Assembly: GCA_024403585.1 (NCBI GenBank)
Contig: JAKSRN010000032.1
Span: 1-12,072, forward strand
Direction of reading: 5' to 3'
DNA length: 12,072 nt
Source: Lachnospiraceae bacterium
Lineage (GTDB): Bacteria > Bacillota > Clostridia > Lachnospirales > Lachnospiraceae
Shown one piece after another: positions 1-7,626 of the stretch. How positions within the stretch are numbered: position 1 is the stretch's first letter; each line of letters opens with the position of its first letter. The position numbers were made by a program, and so were the translations under genes. The notes beneath the pieces are model-generated. The model was not told the origin of the DNA. It made no database searches and saw only the letters and a program-made list of their open reading frames with translations.

Positions 1-20
1 AAAATACCATTTCCGTTCAT
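1..20 (-). CDS. Start of the next operon gene, cut by the window edge
   Basis: An ATG at 20-18 lies one base after the TAA stop (24-22) of the preceding antiporter gene. It is preceded by a GGGGG-type ribosome binding site about nine bases upstream, inside the end of that gene. The visible codons read Met-Asn-Gly-Asn-Gly-Ile. The stop-to-start spacing is the same as at the MbhE-MrpB/MrpC junction of this operon, which supports a real start. Too little is visible to name a product. By analogy with Mbh and Mbs operons it could be a further membrane or electron-transfer subunit, but this is not shown. Confidence 0.4.
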
Positions 21-21
21 C

Positions 22-1521
22 TTAGAGCACCCCCTCTGCTACCATCCGGAAGATGGAAACAACTCCATCCGGATGAATTCCAAAATAGAAAATCAGCACT
101 ACAAAAACCACCAGCGGAAGAAGCATTTTCCAGGTTGGATCCTTAACGGAAGCAAAATCCTTCTGTCCTTCCAGCACAACTGCTGCCACATCTTTCTTTG
201 GCCAGAATGCTCTTACTACGACTGTCATTGTATAAATTCCGGTCATAGCCGCAGAATAGAGAAGCACAGCCACTGCGATGTAAGAGAGCTTTCCTCCATT
301 GGAAAGTGCAGCCTGAACAATGTTCCATTTACTGATAAAACCTGCAAAAAGCGGAATACCTGTCAGGGACAGGCCTGCAACAGTAAAGCAGGCAAATACA
401 ACCGGCATCCTGTGTCCCAGTAGGTCCAGCTCGTATACGTAGTGGCGGTCAGCCTTATGCATAACAGCACCTGCGCAGAAGAATGCACAGATCTTCATGA
501 TCGCATGGAAGACCAGATGTGTCAGGGCTGCCACCAGACCCAGAGGGCACATCATAACCGCACCCAGCAGAATGTAGGACAGGTTACTGATGGTGGAATA
601 CGCCAGACGCTTCTTAAAGTGAATTTCCTTCACACCCATGGTAGAGCCGTACACAATGGTAAACATTACAAAGAATGCCATCAAATACTGTGCCCAGGTT
701 CCTCTGAGGAAATCCGCTCCGTAGCTGTAATAGGTCAGACGTAAGATTGCAAATGCTCCCGATTTTACGACTGCAACCGCATGGAGAAGCGCAGTAACCG
801 GAGTTGGTGCAACCGATGCTGCCGGAAGCCATTTGTGAAGCGGGAATACAGCAGCTTTTACACCGAAGCCAAAAAATCCCAGAATGAACATGGCAAGCGT
901 CAGATTGATCTCACCTGCATTTACGCCCTGAGTCAGAACACCGCCCAGGATAAAATCTGAGGTACTTCCATGGTTCAGAACAAACACCATACTGATAAAG
1001 GCACAGGCCGCACCACCGATGGAGTAGAACAGATAGGTCTGGCTGGCCTTTCTGGACTCGCGGGTACGGTAATGCAGTACCAGTGGGAAAGTTACCAGAG
1101 TCAGAACCTCATAAAACAGATACATGGTAACCAGATTGCCGGAGAATGCAATCGCTACCGTTACACCATAAGTCATGGTATAAAATGCAAAAAAGTTGTT
1201 CTGGTTGTCGTCATGCTCCATATACTCCAGCGCATACAGTGTTGCCAGAGGCCACAGGAACGCAACCAGACCTGAAAATACAATACCCATTCCGTCTACA
1301 CGGAAGATTACCTCCAGACTGCTTGCAACAGAAAACAAAAGATAACCCTCATCTCTGCCATAACCGGTCAGGATAATGGCACACAGAATGATACTGTTTA
1401 AAATCACGATTCCTTCTATCAGAAGTGGACGGGCCTTGCGATCTGGTTCAGGAATCAGCATCATGCCCGCTCCGCCAAGGATCGGCAAAAGGATCGGGAC
1501 TAATAATAAAACTTGATTCAT
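22..1521 (-). CDS. Third MrpD/NuoL-type antiporter-like membrane subunit (MrpA N-terminus-like)
   Basis: This 499-residue, roughly 14-helix protein belongs to the proton-conducting antiporter family (MrpA/MrpD/NuoL/M/N). It would form one ion-translocation channel in a membrane complex. Expected channel residues are visible: Glu138 in helix 5 (LFYEVLTL), Lys222 in helix 7 (GFGVKAAVFPLHKWLP), Lys253 in helix 8 (LLHAVAVVKSG) and Lys398 in helix 12 (GFISKWN). The LLHA..VVKSG segment resembles MrpA and NuoL more than MrpD, so this may supply the missing N-terminal half of MrpA. It shares its N-terminal MNQ start, the 'RVD' segment and the helix 12 region with the gene just upstream, indicating tandem duplication. 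The ATG has an AAGGA ribosome binding site. A 68-bp gap to the preceding gene, the longest in the operon, contains a small GTACT inverted repeat. Family assignment is firm; the transported ion is unknown. Confidence 0.9.
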   Translation of the reverse strand: MNQVLLLVPILLPILGGAGMMLIPEPDRKARPLLIEGIVILNSIILCAIILTGYGRDEGYLLFSVASSLEVIFRVDGMGIVFSGLVAFLWPLATLYALEYMEHDDNQNNFFAFYTMTYGVTVAIAFSGNLVTMYLFYEVLTLVTFPLVLHYRTRESRKASQTYLFYSIGGAACAFISMVFVLNHGSTSDFILGGVLTQGVNAGEINLTLAMFILGFFGFGVKAAVFPLHKWLPAASVAPTPVTALLHAVAVVKSGAFAILRLTYYSYGADFLRGTWAQYLMAFFVMFTIVYGSTMGVKEIHFKKRLAYSTISNLSYILLGAVMMCPLGLVAALTHLVFHAIMKICAFFCAGAVMHKADRHYVYELDLLGHRMPVVFACFTVAGLSLTGIPLFAGFISKWNIVQAALSNGGKLSYIAVAVLLYSAAMTGIYTMTVVVRAFWPKKDVAAVVLEGQKDFASVKDPTWKMLLPLVVFVVLIFYFGIHPDGVVSIFRMVAEGVL

Positions 1522-1589
1522 AGAAAAATTCCTTCTTTCATCAGTACTCTTTTCGTACTCTTGTATCAGACATATTGCCGAGCAAACAA

Positions 1590-3068
1590 TCAGAAGATTG
1601 TGGCAGCAACAGAAGTAATCAGATTCACAAGACCATTAGGAAACATACCCAGCAGCACAGCTGCAACGGTAAGGATCAGCATCGGAATGGTCATCAAAGC
1701 ATTCGGTTCCTTACTCTTCAGGGTAGAATAATCAAAATCATGTCCCGGGAAGAAACCACGGATGGTGATTGGAAGAAGATAACCGGCTGTTAACAGAGCA
1801 CTGATCAGCAGGATTACCGGTCCCAGCCAGCAGAAGACTGGGATGTGTGTTCCCAGAGAACCTGTTGCCAGATACCATTTACTGATAAAACCGGATGTCG
1901 GCGGAATACCGATGAGAGCGATGGAAACCAGTGTAAAGCACCAGATCACGATCGGCATCTCTTTACCGATGGCTTTCAGCTCTTCCACCCTTGTCTTTCC
2001 GGTCTTATAGATAAACGCACCGGCACTCATAAAGAGGGTATTCTTAATAGCTGAGTGGAAGATCACATGCAGCAGAGCACCCACAAAGGCAACCGGATGC
2101 ATGCAGGAAAGTCCAAACAAAATATAGGACACCTGGCTGACTGTGGAGAATGCAAAACGCTTTTTGGTAACCTTCTCCTTGTAAGCCAGCATAGATCCCA
2201 GGAAAACAGTAGTCAGAGCAAGTCCCATCCAGACATACTGAACCCAGCTGCCGCGAAGCAGATCAGGACCGATCACAAAGTAAACAACACGGATAATTCC
2301 CAGAACACCCATCTTTGTAATGATACCGGATAATACTGCAGATGCAGGAGCCGGTGCCTCAGGATGCGCAGTAGGAAGCCATCCATGCATCGGGAACATA
2401 CCAGCCTTTGTTCCAAAACCGACAATCATCAGTATTGCACAGACATAAAGGAGTCCTGTATTTCCCTCAACTGCAGGAATATCCAGAATACCGCCTGCCG
2501 CAAAACTTCCCAGAGCCCCGTAAGAAGACAGGAAGAAGATGCCGAACAGCGCCATAAAAGCACCCACAACCGAATAAAACAGATATTTCAGACCTGCCAG
2601 AACTGCCTTGTGTGTCATCTCATGAAGAACAAGAGGCAGAGAGGTCAGAGTCATCAGCTCAAAGAATACATAGTAGGTGATCATATTGTCTGCAAAGCAA
2701 AGTGCCACCAGAGCCATCTCCACGATCAGATAGAAACCAAAGAAGAGTTCTTCATGCTCTCCATGCTTCATATACTCAAACGCAAATGTTCCCACCAGCA
2801 GCCATACGATCACAACCAGAGCTGCAAAGAGTTTGGAAACAGTGTCAACTCTGAAGGAAATCTCCAGACGTTCTGTTATCTTCCAGAACATAAGAGAACG
2901 GGTTCCTGTCAGACAAAGTCCTGTAAAGATCACTTCCAGAAGCATGGCTGCGAATACAAATCCACAGAAAAGCTTCCTCTCAGAAAGGATCTTTTTCACA
3001 AAAAAAGTTACGATACCTGCCAGAAGGGGCCATGCAATCGGCAGAAGTAAAATATAATCTTGATTCAT
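1590..3068 (-). CDS. Second MrpD/NuoM-type antiporter-like membrane subunit
   Basis: This 492-residue polytopic membrane protein is of the proton-conducting antiporter family. The key charged residues of an active channel are retained: Glu137 in helix 5 (VFFELMTL), Lys221 in helix 7 (GFGTKAGMFPMHGWLP), Lys252 in helix 8 (SGIITKMG) and Lys397 in helix 12 (SGFISKWYL). The ITKMGVLGIIR segment is MrpD-like. It lies 23 bp after the first antiporter-like gene, with an AGGAG ribosome binding site 12 bases before the ATG, so it is co-transcribed. Its closest relative in the window is the following gene, with which it shares the MNQ N-terminus and several motifs. Whether it pumps protons or sodium cannot be read from sequence alone. 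Confidence 0.9.
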   Translation of the reverse strand: MNQDYILLLPIAWPLLAGIVTFFVKKILSERKLFCGFVFAAMLLEVIFTGLCLTGTRSLMFWKITERLEISFRVDTVSKLFAALVVIVWLLVGTFAFEYMKHGEHEELFFGFYLIVEMALVALCFADNMITYYVFFELMTLTSLPLVLHEMTHKAVLAGLKYLFYSVVGAFMALFGIFFLSSYGALGSFAAGGILDIPAVEGNTGLLYVCAILMIVGFGTKAGMFPMHGWLPTAHPEAPAPASAVLSGIITKMGVLGIIRVVYFVIGPDLLRGSWVQYVWMGLALTTVFLGSMLAYKEKVTKKRFAFSTVSQVSYILFGLSCMHPVAFVGALLHVIFHSAIKNTLFMSAGAFIYKTGKTRVEELKAIGKEMPIVIWCFTLVSIALIGIPPTSGFISKWYLATGSLGTHIPVFCWLGPVILLISALLTAGYLLPITIRGFFPGHDFDYSTLKSKEPNALMTIPMLILTVAAVLLGMFPNGLVNLITSVAATIF

Positions 3069-3091
3069 AAGATCTTATCTCTCCTTTCCTG

Positions 3092-4597
3092 TTACCCAAA
3101 CATAGCGAGGCCTTTCTGGATCACATCCACCACGATATTGGAGAAGCTTCCCAGAAAAACATTAGTCAGAACAAATACCAGTAATGCAATACGTGTCATT
3201 AAAGAAGATTTATTAACACTCTCCTGAAGATTAAATTCTTTCTCATACTGTTTTCTTTCAGAATAGATCGTAACCATAGTCTTCAGGAAATAAGCTGCAT
3301 TCAGGAAGGTACTGATAATCAGAGCTGTGAATGTAATCAGCATTTTATGCGGACTTTCAATAGCAGCTGTCGCAAACAGATATTTTGAAATAAATCCTGC
3401 CAGCATCGGGAATCCAACCATGGCAAGAGATCCGACAGAAAATGCCAGTCCCGCCATACGGCTTCTGTAGCCGGCACCGCGCAGGCTCTTGAAGTCAGTT
3501 TTTCCGCCGGAGACCTCATACAGTTCTCTTGCACTGACAAAGAGCAGGGCCTTTGTAGCCGCATGAGTCAGGATATGGAAAATTGCCGCCACAAAACCAG
3601 CAGTTGTTGCAAGACCGATTCCCATATAAATATAACCAATCTGAGCAACGGATGAATAAGCAATCATCTTTCTCATATCCTTCTGAAGGATCGCATAGAC
3701 AGATCCCATAATCATGGCCACAACACCCAGTCCAAACAGCACATTGAGAATCTTACTGTTTGCAATAACCGGAAGACCGATCACACGGTAAATAATCTTG
3801 ATCAGCAGGAAAATATATCCTTTGGATACAAGACCGGACAGAATTGCACTTGCTGTCGGAGTCGCATAACCATAGGTATCCGGGATCCAGGAATGGAATG
3901 GGAAAAGACCACTCTTGATTCCAAGACCGACGGAAATAAATACAATGATCACTACCAGTGGAATTACATACTGACCATTCGCCACGATTGTCTGAACAGC
4001 ACTGTTGGCAGGTACCATCAGAAGCTGACCGGTAATTCCATACAGAATACAGATACCGATCAGAAAAAGACCGGAGCCGATCTGAGCCATAACCATATAG
4101 CGGATTGCAGCCACGATTCCATGTCCGTTCTGACGCATCATGATCATACCGCAGGCAGCAATCGTATTAATCTCTACAAATACGTATCCGGTAAAGAGGT
4201 CGTTAGTATAGATCAGAGCCAGAAAAGAACTCATCATCAGATTCAGAAGAACATAGAAGAGATTGAGTTTGGTATCCTCTACATCCTCTACTATTCGAGC
4301 CTGCCCTCCCAAAATAGAAAGCAGCATGATCAGAGCAAAGAAAAATGCCATCAGACATTCCAGTACGCCAAAACGGATCTCGTTACCCCATGGTGCCGGA
4401 AAATGTCCCATCATAAAAGTAATGCTCTCTCCAATGTGTGCTGTATACCAGAGAGTCGCTCCTGACAGAGTCATAACGGTGCAAAGCATAACCAGATTAA
4501 TTCTGCGTGCCCATTTTCCACTTATAACAGAAGAAATAATACCGGAAAACATAGCCAGAATGATTGAGAAAAACGGAAAATTTCGGATAAATTCCAT
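3092..4597 (-). CDS. mrpD: First MrpD/MbhH-like antiporter subunit
   Basis: This 501-residue membrane protein sits directly after mrpC, the position of MrpD in Mrp and of MbhH in Mbh operons. Visible channel residues are Glu142 in helix 5 (YVFVEINTIAACG), Lys228 in helix 7 (GLGIKSGLFPFHSWIPD), Lys259 in helix 8 (SGLVSKGYIF) and Lys405 in helix 12 (AGFISKYLF). The segment KMIAYSSVAQIGYIYMGIG is typical of MrpD and NuoM/N. I chose the ATG at 4597 because it overlaps the mrpC stop by one base (TGATG) and is preceded by a clean AGGAGG about ten bases upstream. An in-frame ATG at 4621 would add eight residues inside mrpC and is less likely. It probably forms the ion channel next to MrpC. Confidence 0.92.
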   Translation of the reverse strand: MEFIRNFPFFSIILAMFSGIISSVISGKWARRINLVMLCTVMTLSGATLWYTAHIGESITFMMGHFPAPWGNEIRFGVLECLMAFFFALIMLLSILGGQARIVEDVEDTKLNLFYVLLNLMMSSFLALIYTNDLFTGYVFVEINTIAACGMIMMRQNGHGIVAAIRYMVMAQIGSGLFLIGICILYGITGQLLMVPANSAVQTIVANGQYVIPLVVIIVFISVGLGIKSGLFPFHSWIPDTYGYATPTASAILSGLVSKGYIFLLIKIIYRVIGLPVIANSKILNVLFGLGVVAMIMGSVYAILQKDMRKMIAYSSVAQIGYIYMGIGLATTAGFVAAIFHILTHAATKALLFVSARELYEVSGGKTDFKSLRGAGYRSRMAGLAFSVGSLAMVGFPMLAGFISKYLFATAAIESPHKMLITFTALIISTFLNAAYFLKTMVTIYSERKQYEKEFNLQESVNKSSLMTRIALLVFVLTNVFLGSFSNIVVDVIQKGLAMFG

Positions 4598-4983
4598 CAG
4601 GATTTTTCCTCCTTTCTCCAATGCATAAGAATCTCATCCAGATCCAGAGTCTTATATCTGACATAAAGACGGATAGTCAGGGCCAGCATAAGTGCTGTGG
4701 AACTTACAGATACAACGATACCTGTCAGTACCAGTCCATCAGGAATCGGGTTTGTATACGCAGACGCATCCGTAATTCCATCCGTCAGGATCGGTACCAG
4801 CCTTCCATTGATAAAACCCATAGATGTCAGAAAGAGATAAACAGCAGTATCCATGATATTCAGTCCCATAATTTTTTTGATCAGATTCTTATGGAGCAGA
4901 AGCATGGTAAAGCCAATTCCAAAAAGGATCATGGCTGCAGTTTCTTCCAGATGGGAGTTTAACAAAACAGAAATCATGTGCAT
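4597..4983 (-). CDS. mrpC: MrpC/MnhC-type (NuoK-like) antiporter subunit
   Basis: This 128-residue, three-helix membrane protein is homologous to NuoK and MbhG. Diagnostic segments are IMGLNIMDTAVYLFL (residues 38-52) and NPIPDGLVLTGIVVSVS (78-94), matching the conserved 'PxPxALVLTxIVI' motif of MrpC. The start at 4983 is supported by AGGAG nine bases upstream and by its position one base after the stop of the MbhE-MrpB fusion gene. The upstream reading frame could extend 23 codons into that gene, but the extension is cysteine-rich and lies outside the family alignment. In Mrp and Mbh complexes MrpC/MbhG bridges MrpB and MrpD, and it occupies that position in this operon. Confidence 0.93.
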   Translation of the reverse strand: MHMISVLLNSHLEETAAMILFGIGFTMLLLHKNLIKKIMGLNIMDTAVYLFLTSMGFINGRLVPILTDGITDASAYTNPIPDGLVLTGIVVSVSSTALMLALTIRLYVRYKTLDLDEILMHWRKEEKS

Positions 4984-4984
4984 A

Positions 4985-5950
4985 TTAAAAATCTCCTTTC
5001 CGGAACAATGTATAGAAACCATACATAGTGCAGGCAACCACAAGACCAACACAGATATTCAGCGGCAGAATCAGACCGGAGGAAAGAATATTTCCCGGAG
5101 TTCCTAACGGGATTCCGCTTTCCAGATGATTGGCACCGGTGAAGAAGGAATAGCTCTTGGCAAGGCAGTAGAAGGAAAGAGCAGACAGGGTAATCGCCTT
5201 GAATGTCTTCTGTGAGAAAAATTTCTCTGTCTTCTCATAGCCAAATGCACTTAAGTAAAGAATCAGAGCCGCACCCAGCACAGAACCACCGGAGAAACCG
5301 CCTCCCGGAGAAAGATGTCCGTTCAGAATAATATAGATACCAAACACAAACAGAAGCGGAACAAGAACCATGGACACCTTCTGAAGGATCAGATCCTCTC
5401 CCGGCTCCTTCTTAAGCTCTTTCGCTGCACTCTTTTTAATATCCTGTACCTCTTTGCGCTTTGATTTTTTATCCAGACGCAGAAGGATCTGTACACAGAT
5501 ACATGCAATAAAAAGAACGTTCGACTCACCAAAGGTATCGAAGGCTCTGTAATCCAGAATCATACCTGTTACAAAGTTTACAGCTCCTGTCTCAGGGATA
5601 CCGCTTTCAATATAGCGGGCTGCTACCTCGTTGTTTACAGGACTTGCTGCATCTCCGAATCCCGGCATATCAGCAACCATCACCAGGAGAAATGCAATCA
5701 GAACGACGCAAAGCACCACAGAAGCAGCCTTGCTGAGCAGGTCCATACGGCGAAGCAGTTTATTACGTCTTTCATCATAAATATCATCCAGAGTTTCCTG
5801 CTCCATAGAGTTAAGGAAAACTTCCGGCTCTTTCTTTTCAGGGATCTGAACCTCCAGCTGTTTTGCATCAGCGATATCCAGATCTCCATTCACCCATTGT
5901 TTCAGGCGATAAGCAAAGCTTTTTTCGTAATTCTTTCTGATTTTACTCAT
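4985..5950 (-). CDS. mrpB: MbhE-MrpB (MnhB) fusion subunit with a charged N-terminal extension
   Basis: This 321-residue protein has three parts. Residues 1-70 are charged and without membrane helices. Residues 71-160 match MbhE, the last portion of MrpA: a helix at 72-92, then a segment with ESGIPETGAVNFVTGMILDY and FDTFGES. Residues 185-321 match MrpB/MnhB, with the signature NGHLSPGGGFSGGSVLGAAL at 210-229 and PLGTPGNILSSGLILPLNIC later. In Pyrococcus Mbh these are two proteins (MbhE, MbhF); here they are one. The start overlaps the preceding gene by 8 bp and follows a GAGGAC ribosome binding site. The protein should link the MbhD-type subunit to MrpC in the membrane arm. The N-terminal extension has no function I recognise. 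Confidence 0.9.
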   Translation of the reverse strand: MSKIRKNYEKSFAYRLKQWVNGDLDIADAKQLEVQIPEKKEPEVFLNSMEQETLDDIYDERRNKLLRRMDLLSKAASVVLCVVLIAFLLVMVADMPGFGDAASPVNNEVAARYIESGIPETGAVNFVTGMILDYRAFDTFGESNVLFIACICVQILLRLDKKSKRKEVQDIKKSAAKELKKEPGEDLILQKVSMVLVPLLFVFGIYIILNGHLSPGGGFSGGSVLGAALILYLSAFGYEKTEKFFSQKTFKAITLSALSFYCLAKSYSFFTGANHLESGIPLGTPGNILSSGLILPLNICVGLVVACTMYGFYTLFRKGDF

Positions 5951-6197
5951 CTTTTTTGTCCTCGCTTATCTGATCAATTTTTTTCAAAGTAATAAAGAAC
6001 AGGAGACTGGTAACACCGGCTCCAACTGCTGCCTCGGTAATGGCAAGATCCGGAGACTGTAAGATCATCCAGATAACAGACATCATCAGGGAATAGGACA
6101 TATAGATGACGATCGTTGTCAGCAGATTCTTAACCAGGGCAGTTGCAATTGCGCAGAGGATCAGTCCGATCAGAAGTGCTATTTCAAATGTTCTCAT
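5943..6197 (-). CDS. mbhD: MbhD-like (DUF4040) subunit, equivalent to part of the MrpA C-terminus
   Basis: This 84-residue protein has two to three membrane helices. The segment SPDLAITEAAVGAGV (residues 48-62) is the hallmark of the DUF4040/MbhD family and corresponds to a stretch in the C-terminal part of MrpA. In Mbh this subunit lines part of the ion path, and the Glu55 seen here is the usual conserved acid. Its start overlaps the mrpG stop by four bases (ATGA), indicating translational coupling. It overlaps the next gene by eight bases. The family assignment rests on one short but very typical motif and on gene order. Confidence 0.9.
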   Translation of the reverse strand: MRTFEIALLIGLILCAIATALVKNLLTTIVIYMSYSLMMSVIWMILQSPDLAITEAAVGAGVTSLLFFITLKKIDQISEDKKDE

Positions 6198-6535
6198 TTT
6201 TCTGCCTCCTCTTCCTGTTTTTCATGATGCTCTATAATCAGATCTCCCGGATTCTCATTGATCTCCAGGTCCAGATTACCCAGCATATGGCTGGCAACCG
6301 GGCTGGCAAGCCAGAAGAAGATTACAACAACCAGCATTTTCCCGGATACGGCGGACAGGCCTTTCCAGATAACAAGACCCATGGTACAGAAGAAGATTCC
6401 CAAAGTATCTCCAAGGGCAGCTGCATGGATCCTGTTCAGAGCTTTGTTAAATCGATTGACTCCAAAAGTCGCCGTAGCGAGCATAAACATACCGGCGCAG
6501 AGGAAAATCACTGCAAAAATAAAACGTACGATCAT
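6194..6535 (-). CDS. mrpG: MrpG/MnhG-type antiporter subunit
   Basis: This 113-residue membrane protein has three helices and an acidic/lysine-rich C-terminal tail. The conserved MrpG pattern is visible in FGVNRFNKALNRIHAAALGD (residues 24-43), followed by TLG and a glycine-rich helix. A later FWLASPVASHMLG (74-86) matches the 'PVxAHxLxRA' region. MrpG equals MbhC and probably sits at the edge of the ion-translocating module with MrpE and MrpF. Its ATG directly abuts the mrpF TGA, with AGGAGG eight bases upstream. It overlaps the next gene by four bases. Overall length is normal for the family. Confidence 0.92.
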   Translation of the reverse strand: MIVRFIFAVIFLCAGMFMLATATFGVNRFNKALNRIHAAALGDTLGIFFCTMGLVIWKGLSAVSGKMLVVVIFFWLASPVASHMLGNLDLEINENPGDLIIEHHEKQEEEAEK

Positions 6536-6883
6536 TCAGGCATCCTCCTCTCTGTTTTTTGCATCAGCCTGCTTTTCTTTACGCTTCTTCTGCTGTTCAC
6601 GGTAGATAGAAGTATAAATTCTAGTCAGAACTACAACGGACAGGAAGCTGATCATGGCATAGATCAGGGATACATCAGCCAGATAATCCTCCTGCAGATA
6701 TACTGTCAGAACCAGGATCATAACCATTGTAAGTGTACCGATCATATTGATCGCGATGATACGGTCTGTAAGACGCGGTCCCAGAAAAGAACGGATTACA
6801 GCTACAAGAACCAGCGCGGCAAGCAGAATCAGACAGAAAACAAGAATTTTCTGAAAGCCTGTATTTAAAACCTCATAACTCAT
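6536..6883 (-). CDS. mrpF: MrpF/MnhF-type antiporter subunit
   Basis: This small three-helix membrane protein (115 residues from the chosen start) has the MrpF signature LGPRLTDRIIAINMIGT (34-50), then a second helix, and a charged lysine/arginine/glutamate C-terminus. I chose the ATG at 6883 because it forms an ATGA overlap with the mrpE stop and lies ten bases after GGAGG. The ATG at 6889, two codons earlier, is only four bases from GGAGG but cannot be excluded. MrpF equals MbhB in archaeal complexes and is needed for ion transport in characterised Mrp antiporters. Confidence 0.92.
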   Translation of the reverse strand: MSYEVLNTGFQKILVFCLILLAALVLVAVIRSFLGPRLTDRIIAINMIGTLTMVMILVLTVYLQEDYLADVSLIYAMISFLSVVVLTRIYTSIYREQQKKRKEKQADAKNREEDA

Positions 6884-7347
6884 TTCCATCCAGCCTCCAT
6901 CTTCCGAAGCTCCTTAACAAAGCAGCTCTCCTCAATTCCTTCTCCGAAGCTGATATCCAGACAATGGATACAATACTGGTCTCCTTCAATGGACAGAGTA
7001 ATTGTACCCGGAGTCAGTGTGATTGAATTCGCCAGAAGCACTTTGGCAAGACCTGATTTCAGATCTGTTTTGAAATAAACCACACCCGGTTCCGGCTCAT
7101 ACTTTGGAGAATAAACCAGCTTCATCACATTCCAGTTTGCAATAACAATTTCTCTTACCAGGATTACCAGATATCGGATCATATATCCTGTGCTTTTGTA
7201 TAGAAGAAGTTCTTTCTTCATACTGTAGCCCATAAACTTGCACATGAAGAAAAAGACTGCAGCAGCGATTGCGATTCCAAACAGGAAGATTTCAAGCGTC
7301 AGTCTTGCATTCAGCAGGATCCAGAACGCCAGCAATAACACATACAT
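6880..7347 (-). CDS. mrpE: MrpE/MnhE-type antiporter subunit, first gene of the operon
   Basis: This 155-residue protein has N-terminal membrane helices (about 2-36 and 52-70) and a C-terminal cytoplasmic domain. The MrpE hallmark LLANSITLTPGTITLSI (104-120) is followed by the expected His in YCIHCLD. MrpE equals MbhA. The start is well set: AAAGGAGG lies nine bases before the ATG, the strongest ribosome binding site in the operon. It is the promoter-proximal gene, preceded by an AT-rich 279-bp region. Bacillus Mrp operons begin with MrpA; starting with MrpE is the Mbh/Mbs arrangement. Confidence 0.93.
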   Translation of the reverse strand: MYVLLLAFWILLNARLTLEIFLFGIAIAAAVFFFMCKFMGYSMKKELLLYKSTGYMIRYLVILVREIVIANWNVMKLVYSPKYEPEPGVVYFKTDLKSGLAKVLLANSITLTPGTITLSIEGDQYCIHCLDISFGEGIEESCFVKELRKMEAGWK

Positions 7348-7431
7348 CCTTCAATACCTCCTTTACTTATTTATACACATATAAATTTTAATAAATAAAA
7401 TTTTTATAAAATTATATCTATTCAGTGTCCT

Positions 7432-7460
7432 ATTATACTCTTGAAATATTCATTTGATAA
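7432..7460 (-). promoter_or_regulatory. Candidate sigma-A promoter for the mrp/mbh-like operon
   Basis: On the minus strand, TTATCA (7460-7455) is followed after 17 bases by a perfect TATAAT (7437-7432). Transcription would start near 7425, leaving a leader of about 78 nt before mrpE. That leader is very AT-rich and contains an AT-only inverted repeat at 7383-7403. A second TATAAT-like hexamer at 7416-7411 lacks a good -35. Confidence 0.4.
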
Positions 7461-7470
7461 GTACTAAAAT
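7441..7470 (+). promoter_or_regulatory. Candidate forward promoter for the ttcA-like gene
   Basis: TTGAAA (7441-7446), an 18-base spacer and TAAAAT (7465-7470) form a reasonable sigma-A promoter. Its -35 lies four bases from the -10 of the divergent operon promoter, so the two would compete for polymerase. A second candidate, TTGTCC (7493-7498) with an 18-base spacer and TTTAAT (7517-7522), is closer to the gene. I cannot choose between them from sequence alone. Confidence 0.3.
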
Positions 7471-7626
7471 CCTCCAAAAACGACAAAAATACTTGTCCAT
7501 TTCAACATATTTTTTGTTTAATTAAGAAGGAAAATCGGAAAACATTTTGTTGAGCCGATGTACACGGATATGTTATTTTATCTCTATCGGATCATATCCC
7601 CCGAATACAGGAAGGATTGTTAGACT

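Noticed and set aside
2364..3050. A 228-codon + strand frame opposite the second antiporter-like gene
   Set aside because: Rich in His, Cys, Lys and Gln with no motif; it mirrors the hydrophobic codons of the real membrane protein.
4984..5052. In-frame 23-codon extension of mrpC
   Set aside because: It lies inside the preceding gene; the ATG at 4983 has a good ribosome binding site and fits the family start.
6143..6868. A 241-codon + strand frame opposite mrpF/mrpG
   Set aside because: It spans three real, well-conserved minus-strand genes and has no family match.
7383..7403. AAATTTTA/TAAAATTT inverted repeat in the operon leader
   Set aside because: It is made only of A and T in a very AT-rich stretch, so it is expected by chance and would fold weakly.
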